From Dehalococcoidia bacterium (GTDB lineage Bacteria > Chloroflexota > Dehalococcoidia > Tepidiformales > Tepidiformaceae), in contig SLAK01000184.1 of assembly GCA_007126855.1 (NCBI GenBank), positions 1 to 5,897 on the forward strand: a DNA stretch of 5,897 nucleotides, written 5' to 3'. Of the stretch, positions 1 to 4,931 are shown piece by piece. The position numbers and the translations under genes were made by a program. The notes under the pieces were generated by a model, which saw only the letters and a list, made by a program, of their open reading frames with translations, was not told the DNA's origin and made no database searches. The stretch's first letter is position 1, and each line of letters starts with the position of its first letter.

Positions 1-583
1 CGGCCTCGAGCGCCGCCCGCAGCGGCAAACGCCCGGCCAGCAGGGCGAAGGCCTCGCGGTTCGCCGGCCCGCCGCAGGTCTCAAGCAATGCCGTGTAGAG
101 CGCCTGACCGGGGCCCGCACTCCGCACCAGCGGTTCCCAGCGGACCGCCTTCATCCGCAGGCGCCGCCGGGAGAGCGCCCGCAGCGGCGCCTCCAGGTCC
201 CGCCCGGCGGCGGCGGCGAAGGCGCAGGGCGGCGTGAAGGGCGGCGGGAACACGGGCGCCTCCCTGCCGCGGAAGACCAGCAGCGGGATGCGCCGCCCGT
301 CCCCGTGCAGCGTCGACGCCTCGCCGCTGTCGTTGACCGCGGCCACGTGCAGCACCACGCGCCCGTAGGCCGGGTCACAGTGATGGCCGTGCGCCCGCCA
401 GCCGCTTGCCGCCAGGTGGAACTCCACATCGCCCTTCAGGTAGTCGCCGCCGGCGTCCAGGATGGCGTCCCGCAGGTCCGGCCCGTGGCCCGGACCCGGT
501 ACCCCGGGGAAGATCACCTTCAGCGCCCGCCCGTCCTCCAGCCGCAATCCCTCCGCCGGCCGTTCCAGCCAGCGCGCCACCAT
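1..583 (-). CDS. DUF2851 family protein, C-terminus cut by window edge
   Basis: The reverse-strand frame is open from 583 to the left edge and gives 194 residues without a stop. It matches the DUF2851 pattern as I know it: an N-terminal ARW, a VIFPG segment (residues 23-27), GPDLRDA (34-40), GDVEFHL (51-57), then WRAHGHHCDPAY (62-73) and VVLHVA (76-81), and further on GQALYTALLE (159-168) and NREAFALLAGRLP (175-187). Full family members are about 400 residues, so roughly half is missing. The family has no established biochemical role. The conserved His/Asp cluster suggests an enzyme, but that is inference. Start choice: ATG at 583 has GGAGG 5 nt upstream and puts the conserved ARW near the N-terminus, as usual. 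An in-frame ATG at 670 has an even better GGAGGAGG at 6 nt and overlaps the stop of the upstream regulator, but it would translate a REP-like repeat into a Pro/Gly-rich leader. The gene lies downstream of the XRE regulator and is probably co-transcribed with it. Confidence 0.85.
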   Translation of the reverse strand, partial: MVARWLERPAEGLRLEDGRALKVIFPGVPGPGHGPDLRDAILDAGGDYLKGDVEFHLAASGWRAHGHHCDPAYGRVVLHVAAVNDSGEASTLHGDGRRIPLLVFRGREAPVFPPPFTPPCAFAAAAGRDLEAPLRALSRRRLRMKAVRWEPLVRSAGPGQALYTALLETCGGPANREAFALLAGRLPLRAALEA

Positions 584-613
584 CGCCGCCTCCGTGCCAC
601 TGCCACGACCAGC

Positions 614-654
614 GCCCTCTCCCGCGGGCGGGAGAGGGCCGGGGTGCGGGTGCG
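614..654. repeat. REP-like GC-rich intergenic repeat with perfect palindrome
   Basis: Positions 614-625 and 628-639 are perfect 12-bp inverted arms (GCCCTCTCCCGC and GCGGGAGAGGGC) around a 2-nt centre, flanked by a GGGGTGCGGGTGCG tail. This arrangement, CCCTCTCCC...GGGAGAGGG beside CCGGGGTG, is a familiar short dispersed repeat of GC-rich genomes, whose spurious translations read like PHPGPLPPAGEGA or TPALSR. It lies between the stop of the XRE regulator and the conserved part of the DUF2851 gene. The hairpin could slow or end transcription, or protect the mRNA 3' end, but there is no U-tract typical of an intrinsic terminator. Only one copy is visible here, so its dispersed nature rests on recognition, not on counting. 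Confidence 0.7.
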
Positions 655-659
655 CACGC

Positions 660-890
660 TCAGGATGCATCGCCATCCTCCTCCGCTTTGCCCGCGTCGT
701 ATTCCGCCTGCTGCTCGGCGAAGATACTCAGCACGCGGCTGCTCGCACCCCGCGGGGCATAGCGGCCCGTTTCCCATTCGCTCACGGTCTGCTGCCGCAC
801 GCCGAGCTGCCGCGCGAACTCGGCCTGGCTCAGCCCGAGCCGCCTCCGCAGCGCGCGGATCTCTCCGGCGGTCCATTTCATGCTCTGCAT
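660..890 (-). CDS. Small XRE-type helix-turn-helix transcriptional regulator
   Basis: This is a 76-residue protein that is almost entirely one Cro/C1-type (HTH_3) DNA-binding domain. The helix-turn-helix is LSQAEFARQLGV (residues 20-31) followed by the recognition helix with QQTVSEWETG (33-42), a textbook XRE signature. The tail (about 56-76) is acidic and probably helical. There is no ligand-binding or oligomerisation domain, so it resembles a minimal phage-style or autoregulatory repressor. Two ATGs are possible, 890 and 881; the second gives MKWTAGEIR, the common family start. Neither has a clear ribosome binding site, so translation may depend on murT upstream (23-bp gap) or on a leaderless transcript. 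A 7+7 bp inverted repeat lies directly upstream of the start and is the obvious candidate operator. The targets are unknown. An antitoxin role is possible, but no toxin is adjacent in the visible sequence. Confidence 0.88.
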   Translation of the reverse strand: MQSMKWTAGEIRALRRRLGLSQAEFARQLGVRQQTVSEWETGRYAPRGASSRVLSIFAEQQAEYDAGKAEEDGDAS

Positions 891-892
891 GC

Positions 893-910
893 TTACACGG
901 TAGCGTGTAA
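893..910. promoter_or_regulatory. Inverted repeat, candidate operator of the XRE regulator
   Basis: TTACACG and CGTGTAA form perfect 7-bp arms around a 4-nt spacer (GTAG). The site sits inside the 23-bp gap between the murT stop and the first ATG of the XRE gene, ending 3 bp before that ATG. It is AT-richer than its surroundings. The size and symmetry fit binding by a dimeric XRE repressor, and the position would let it block transcription of the regulator and of DUF2851 downstream. The autoregulation reading is inferred. As RNA it could also be a small hairpin at the start codon. Confidence 0.5.
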
Positions 911-913
911 TCG

Positions 914-2290
914 CTAATTCTGCCAGAAGGCGGCGGTCCCGCCGCGCCGCACCAGCTCGGCCCGGAAGTCGAGCAGCGCCGAATAGGTTGGCAGGACGAA
1001 AACGTCGTCGCCGGGCCGCGTATCCCGCAGGATGGCGTCGCAGAGCGCCGCCGGGGTATGTTCCACGGCCAGCGGCGCCGGCCAGCCTGCGTACTTCAGC
1101 CGCAGCGCCATGTCCTCGGCGCGGTCGCCGCCGACCCAGCAGCGCGCCACGTGATCGGCCAGGAATTCGTAGTCCACGTCCCAGGTCCAGGAGACGTCCT
1201 GCCCGTCGGCCAGCCGGTCGTTGAGCAGCACGGCGACGTGCAGCGGCGTCTCCAGCGCCGTGAGCAGCCGCACGACCTGGTTCGCCCCCGCCGGGTTCTT
1301 CGCCAGCAGCAGGCGCAGGCTCCGCCCCTCGAAGTCCACGCGTTCCTGCCGCCCGAAAGCCGGTTCCACCGCGCCCAGCCCGGCGCGGATCGCGCCGTCG
1401 TCCAGCCCCAGCGTGCGTGCGATGCCGATCGCGATCAGCGCGTTCCAGACGTTGTAGAGCCCCGTGAGCGGCATCCGCAACTCGCCCAGGCCGTCCACCT
1501 CCATCGCCGCCTCATCCAGCCCCAGCCGCACCGCCGTGGCACGCACATCCGGCGCAGGCCGCGACCGCCCGCAGCCTTCGCAGGACCAGTGTCCCAGGTG
1601 CGCGAAAAAGCGCTGGCCGTAGCGGAAGCTGCCCCCGCAGGCCTGGCACCAGCGCGCATCCGTCGCGCCGATCGGCCCACCCGCCTGCGCCTCGTCGTCG
1701 ATTCCCACGGCGATCACCGGGCCGCTCCAGCCCTCCGCGAGCTGCGCCACCGAGGGGTCGTCGGCATTCAGCACGAGCGCCGCGTCCTTCGGCGATGCCG
1801 CCAGTGCCTGGCGCCAGAGGCCGGCCACCGTGTCCACTTCACCGTAGCGGTCGAGCTGGTCCCGGAAGAGGTTCGTGACCGCGATGGCCGTGGGGCGCAG
1901 CGCGCGGGCAGCCGGCGGGGTCGTGGCCTCATCCGTTTCGAAGAGCCCCGCGGTCTCGGACGCATCGCGCAAGTGCCCGGAGAGCGTCGAGCGCGCCAGC
2001 AACGCGCTGGTGATCCCCCGCATCAGGTTCGAGCCCTCACGGTTGTGCACCACCGGCCGCCCCGCCGCCTCCAGCATCGACGCCACCATGCGGGACGTTG
2101 TCGTCTTACCGTTGGTGCCGGTCACGAGCACCCGGCCACCGCCGAGCTGCCGCCCCAGCCGCGCCGCCAGCCGTGGGTCCACCCGCAGCGCTACCAGCCC
2201 GGGCAGCGCCGTCCCGCCGCGGCGGAGCAGACGGAGCCCGCGCGCGCTCGCCTTCCCGGCGGCAACTGCAGCGATGGAGCGCGGATGCAT
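914..2290 (-). CDS. murT: Lipid II isoglutaminyl synthase, Mur ligase subunit MurT
   Basis: MurT works with the glutaminase GatD to amidate the alpha-carboxyl of the second stem-peptide residue (D-Glu to D-isoglutamine) of lipid II at the cytoplasmic face, using ATP. The 458 residues contain the ATP-binding loop GTNGKTTT (58-65), the MurT-specific NREGSNLMRG (83-92), FETDEAT (117-123) and TNLFRDQLDRYGE (139-151). A zinc ribbon inserted in the Mur central domain has Cys215, Cys218, Cys237 and Cys240. The N-Trp-Asn segment GLYNVWNA (277-284) comes next. The C-terminal DUF1727 domain has AKNPAGANQV (330-339), ADGQDVSWTWD (361-371), which likely holds the catalytic Asp described for MurT, and LPTYSALLDFR (433-443). 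Length and motifs look intact. The ATG at 2290 gives the usual N-terminus running to GGTALPG, although its ribosome site is poor (GGGAG only 1 nt away). gatD, which normally follows murT, is not next to it here. Confidence 0.95.
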   Translation of the reverse strand: MHPRSIAAVAAGKASARGLRLLRRGGTALPGLVALRVDPRLAARLGRQLGGGRVLVTGTNGKTTTSRMVASMLEAAGRPVVHNREGSNLMRGITSALLARSTLSGHLRDASETAGLFETDEATTPPAARALRPTAIAVTNLFRDQLDRYGEVDTVAGLWRQALAASPKDAALVLNADDPSVAQLAEGWSGPVIAVGIDDEAQAGGPIGATDARWCQACGGSFRYGQRFFAHLGHWSCEGCGRSRPAPDVRATAVRLGLDEAAMEVDGLGELRMPLTGLYNVWNALIAIGIARTLGLDDGAIRAGLGAVEPAFGRQERVDFEGRSLRLLLAKNPAGANQVVRLLTALETPLHVAVLLNDRLADGQDVSWTWDVDYEFLADHVARCWVGGDRAEDMALRLKYAGWPAPLAVEHTPAALCDAILRDTRPGDDVFVLPTYSALLDFRAELVRRGGTAAFWQN

Positions 2291-2343
2291 GCTCCCAGCA
2301 TGGGCAGTGCGGCCCGAAGAGTGAAGGCCGGCGCGGCTCCAGG

Positions 2344-2640
2344 TCAGGCTTCTTCGATGGTGGCGGTGAGGCCGCAGGACTGGAGGCGGTCGCGGTAGAG
2401 CTCGGCTTCTTCCTTGCGGCAGACGATGACGGTGGCCTGGCCATGGTGGTGGGCCTCCATCATGATGTGTGTCGCTTCGTCGCGGCCCAGGGAGGGCACG
2501 GACTTCATGAGGGAGCGGACGACGTGGTCCATGCTGTTGTGGTCGTCGTTGTGGAGGACGACGCGGAAGGGCGGGAAGAGCTTCTTGAGCTTTTCTACGT
2601 CGATTCCGGTCTCGGTGCCGGGGTCAGCCGGAGAGGTCAT
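2344..2640 (-). CDS. clpS: ATP-dependent Clp protease adaptor ClpS
   Basis: ClpS binds proteins with destabilising N-terminal residues and delivers them to the ClpA/ClpC AAA+ unfoldase for degradation by ClpP in the cytosol. The 98 residues have the usual plan: a flexible N-terminal tail (1-22), then PPFRVVLHNDDHNSMDHVV (23-41), then EAHHHGQATVIVC (62-74) and the C-terminal ELYRDRL...LTATIE. The N-degron pocket residues are present: Asn31, Asp32, Asp33, the gating Met37 and His64, matching E. coli Asn34, Asp35, Asp36, Met40 and His66. The start codon overlaps the stop of the upstream CoA-ligase gene in an ATGA (2637-2640), and there is no separate ribosome binding site, so translation is probably coupled. 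murT starts 53 bp after its stop. No clp ATPase or protease gene is nearby. Confidence 0.95.
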   Translation of the reverse strand: MTSPADPGTETGIDVEKLKKLFPPFRVVLHNDDHNSMDHVVRSLMKSVPSLGRDEATHIMMEAHHHGQATVIVCRKEEAELYRDRLQSCGLTATIEEA

Positions 2641-4052
2641 GCGTTCAGGGTAACAAGCCGGCCCAAAGCGAAGGCGGCGCGTTCCGGTGTTGGGTAAACG
2701 GCGACGCCGGCGTCGATGAAGGCGTCGCGGACGCTGTCGACCAGTTCGCGCTGCCAGGGCACCCGGTTCTCGGTGGCGCCCAGGACGACGGCGACCGGGA
2801 GGGGGGACGCCTGGACGATGCTGGTGAGCCGTTCGCAGGCGTGGCGGAGGCGGGATTCGGCATCCGGGCGGCCGAAGAACCAGTCTTCGCCCACGTTGGC
2901 GATGGCCAGGTCGTAGTGGCCGGAGTCGATCATCATCTGCAGCAGGCCGTTGGAGGAGAGGCCGCTGCCGGCCAGGATGGACTGGTCGACGGGGTTGCCG
3001 ACCCAGTCGGCGAGCTTCGGGGCGCGTTCGCGGACCTGATCGCGCAGGGGGTCGGGGAGCGGGAGCACAGACATCCCGTTTTCCTCGCAGGCGTCGGCGG
3101 ACTGGACGCTGCGGCCTCCACCACCGCCGACGACGGCGATGCGGCGCCCCTTCGGGAGCGGCATGAGCGACGCGCCGATTATGAGGTCGAGGAGCTGTTC
3201 CTGGCTGCGGGCTTCGAGCGCGCCGGCCTGGCGGATGGCGGCGGACCAGATCTCGGCGGCGCCGGCCAGCGCAGCGGTATGGGATGCGGCGGAGCGCGCG
3301 CCGGCGGAGGTGCGGCCGGCCTTGTGGATGATGACGGGTTTTTGCGCGGCGGCTTTGCGGAGGGCGCGGAAGAAGGCCTGGCCGTCGGGGACGCCTTCGA
3401 CGTAGGCGCCGATGACGGTGGTATCGGGATCGTGGCCCAGGTAGTCGAGGAGGACGGCGGGGGTGAGGTCCTGGCCGTTGCCGTAGTTGGCGACCTTGCC
3501 GTAGTGGAGGCCGCGGGCGTTGCCGCGGATGACGACTTCGACGGCGTTATTGCCGGACTGGCTGAGGAAGGCGACGGATCCCTGCTGCTGCGGCAGGTCG
3601 GGGCGGAAGGCGACGTGCCCTGCGGGGTGGTAGACGCCCATGCCGTTTGGGCCAAGGATGCGGACGCCGGCTCGGGCCGCCGCGGCCATGACGCGGGCTT
3701 CGAGCGCGGCGTCTTCTTCGTCGCCCGTTTCGCTGAAGCGGGCGGTGAAGAGGTGGAGGAAGCGGGCCTTGCCGCCGGCGCATTCCTCGACAAGCGCCGG
3801 GACGGCGGGCGCCGGCACGCAGGAGATGACCAGGTCGACCTCGCCGGGGACGGCGGAGAGGGAAGGATAGGCTTTGTAGCCGGCGATTTCGTCCGCCTTC
3901 GGGTTGATGGGGTAAACGGGCCCGGGGAAGCCGAATTCCTTCAGCGAGCGGACGTAGTCGTGGCCGGGGCTGTCGACGTTGGTGGAGGCGCCGACGACGG
4001 CGACGGAGCGCGGGGCGAAGAGCTGGTCGAGGTCAACCGGTTGAGACGGCAC
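2637..4052 (-). CDS. ADP-forming acyl-CoA synthetase alpha-subunit-like protein (CoA-binding)
   Basis: The 471 residues have the alpha-subunit layout of NDP-forming acetyl/acyl-CoA synthetases, which interconvert acyl-CoA, ADP and phosphate with acid, CoA and ATP. A CoA_binding_2 Rossmann domain comes first (about 8-140: LFAPRSVAVVGAS and GPNGMGVYHP). A succinyl-CoA-ligase-like domain follows (about 155-300: SQSGNNA 164-170; NYGNGQDLTP 189-198; GRTSAGARSAASHTAALAG 246-264). A third flavodoxin-like domain runs from about 304 (VVGGGGGRS; GNPVDQS 352-358). His258 in the SHTA segment aligns with the phosphorylated His of the family, where SHTG is more usual. The ATP-grasp beta domain is missing and not adjacent, so the protein needs a partner elsewhere or has another role. 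The frame stays open to an ATG at 4301, but I prefer GTG at 4052: the family begins near DLDQLFAPRS, and the extension reads through tandem repeats. No good ribosome binding site is visible. Its stop overlaps clpS. Confidence 0.85.
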   Translation of the reverse strand: MPSQPVDLDQLFAPRSVAVVGASTNVDSPGHDYVRSLKEFGFPGPVYPINPKADEIAGYKAYPSLSAVPGEVDLVISCVPAPAVPALVEECAGGKARFLHLFTARFSETGDEEDAALEARVMAAAARAGVRILGPNGMGVYHPAGHVAFRPDLPQQQGSVAFLSQSGNNAVEVVIRGNARGLHYGKVANYGNGQDLTPAVLLDYLGHDPDTTVIGAYVEGVPDGQAFFRALRKAAAQKPVIIHKAGRTSAGARSAASHTAALAGAAEIWSAAIRQAGALEARSQEQLLDLIIGASLMPLPKGRRIAVVGGGGGRSVQSADACEENGMSVLPLPDPLRDQVRERAPKLADWVGNPVDQSILAGSGLSSNGLLQMMIDSGHYDLAIANVGEDWFFGRPDAESRLRHACERLTSIVQASPLPVAVVLGATENRVPWQRELVDSVRDAFIDAGVAVYPTPERAAFALGRLVTLNA

Positions 4053-4283
4053 GGGGGAGATTGTCGAGTGTCGAATGGCGAGTGTCGAGTGGCGAATCAG
4101 GGAGCGGTGAGGTCCTGACGCAATGTTCACCAGGTGACAGCGTCGACCTTGCGGTGATGCGATACAATTGGAGGAAAGTATCGCTCGGATGCGGTGGCGA
4201 TTGCCTATCTGGTTGCCTGAAGGTTTCCCGGTACGATTCTCGGCGCGACCACAATGCGACCGCCACGGTGTGCGCCTATCTGG
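4053..4283. promoter_or_regulatory. Divergent intergenic control region between CoA-ligase gene and pdxT
   Basis: The two gene runs diverge from here, so promoters for both strands are expected within about 230 bp. The left part holds the heptamer tandem repeat. An 11-bp palindrome TCACCAGGTGA lies at 4127-4137. A TACAAT resembling a plus-strand -10 box is at 4163-4168, but no convincing -35 box is spaced correctly. GGAGG at 4170-4174 is far (14 nt) from the nearest ATG (4189). A 32-codon frame from 4189 ends in a TGA (4285-4287) overlapping the pdxT ATG at 4284. None of these elements is proven; only the divergent layout is certain. Confidence 0.4.
4062..4096. repeat. Heptanucleotide tandem repeat, five units
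   Basis: Read on the plus strand, the units are TGTCGAG, TGTCGAA, TGGCGAG, TGTCGAG and TGGCGAA, consensus TGKCGAR, with degraded continuation to about 4110. The array lies 10 bp upstream of the preferred GTG start of the CoA-ligase gene. On the minus strand it translates to phrases such as RHSTLAIRHST, a familiar artefact of heptamer repeats in intergenic DNA. It resembles the short tandemly repeated (STRR) heptamers described in cyanobacteria. I cannot see whether other copies occur in this genome. Confidence 0.75.
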
Positions 4284-4931
4284 ATGACCATTACCTCGCA
4301 ACCAACATCACAGACGGTCGGTGTGCTTGCCCTGCAGGGGGACTTCCGTGAGCACTGCGAAATGCTGCGCGCGCTGGGGCACAACGCCGTGGAAATCCGC
4401 AAACGCGAGCAACTCGCGGACCTCGATGCGCTGATTATCCCGGGCGGCGAAAGCACGACCATCGCCCGGCTGATCATCGGCAACGGTTTTTTGGAGCCGC
4501 TGCGCGAGTTCTGCGCGAGCGGCCGGCCGGTGTGGGGCACGTGCGCCGGCGCGATCTTGCTCGCTCGCTACGTTGACCAGCTTGACCGGCCGGGCATCGA
4601 AACGATGAACATCCGCGTGCAACGCAATGCCTTCGGACGGCAGGTGAACAGTTTCGAGGCGGACCTGGACATCGCCGGGCTCGAAGGCCCGCCCTTTCAC
4701 GCCATTTTCATCCGCGCGCCGCGCATCGAAGCGGTGCTGCCTCCGGCACGGGCGATCGCGCGGCTTGACGACGGCACCATCGTGGCAGCGCGGGAGGAGA
4801 ACCTGCTGGCCACATCGTTCCACCCGGAGATCACGGGCGATCCGCGCCTTCACCAGTACTTCCTGGGGATCGGGAAGGGGGCCGGCGAGGCCCGGAGCGC
4901 TGCACGCACAGGAGGGTCCGCGCATGGGTGA
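4284..4931 (+). CDS. pdxT: Pyridoxal 5'-phosphate synthase glutaminase subunit PdxT
   Basis: PdxT hydrolyses glutamine and channels ammonia to PdxS, which builds pyridoxal 5'-phosphate from ribose 5-phosphate and glyceraldehyde 3-phosphate in the cytosol. The 215-residue protein is a class I (triad) amidotransferase of the SNO family. It contains VGVLALQGDFREH (12-24), PGGEST (53-58), the nucleophile Cys87 in GTCAG, RNAFGRQVNSFE (114-125), FIRAPRI (142-148), and His180 and Glu182 in SFHPEIT, completing the triad. ATG 4284 is preferred over ATG 4254 (225 residues) because the conserved VGVLALQG lies only a few residues from the N-terminus in relatives such as B. subtilis PdxT (196 aa). Neither start has a clear ribosome binding site. 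The C-terminal tail, about 15 Ala/Gly-rich residues, is slightly long and overlaps the next gene. pdxS, the usual neighbour, is not in the window. Confidence 0.95.
   Translation: MTITSQPTSQTVGVLALQGDFREHCEMLRALGHNAVEIRKREQLADLDALIIPGGESTTIARLIIGNGFLEPLREFCASGRPVWGTCAGAILLARYVDQLDRPGIETMNIRVQRNAFGRQVNSFEADLDIAGLEGPPFHAIFIRAPRIEAVLPPARAIARLDDGTIVAAREENLLATSFHPEITGDPRLHQYFLGIGKGAGEARSAARTGGSAHG
4910..4915 (+). promoter_or_regulatory. Ribosome binding site fixing the start of the GNAT-like gene
   Basis: AGGAGG lies 8 nt before the ATG at 4924, inside the end of pdxT. The reading frame stays open upstream to an ATG at 4765, but that stretch is the shadow of pdxT. This site therefore supports 4924 as the true start and suggests coupled translation after pdxT. 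Confidence 0.75.

Noticed and set aside
614..639. 12-bp hairpin as an intrinsic terminator
   Set aside because: The stem is strong but no run of T follows on either strand and it is part of a recognisable repeat; a terminator call is not supported.
305..917. Several plus-strand frames (305-910, 406-762, 462-917)
   Set aside because: They are Arg/Pro/Ser-rich and run across the REP-like repeat, opposite the DUF2851 and XRE genes that have clear motifs.
1058..2398. 446-codon plus-strand open frame opposite murT
   Set aside because: It is Arg/Pro/His-rich low-complexity translation without domains, while the opposite strand carries every MurT motif.
2841..4118. 425-codon open frame on the plus strand opposite the CoA-ligase gene
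   Set aside because: It is Ala/Gly/Val/Asp-rich with no recognisable motif and is the mirror of a well-supported gene; long antisense frames are expected at this base composition.
4163..4168. TACAAT as a plus-strand -10 promoter element for pdxT
   Set aside because: It differs from the consensus by one base, but no acceptable -35 hexamer lies 16-18 bp upstream, so it cannot be claimed as a promoter.
4053..4301. Upstream extension of the CoA-ligase gene to ATG 4301
   Set aside because: The extra 83 residues read through tandem repeats and intergenic sequence; the family begins just before the PRSVAVVGAS segment.
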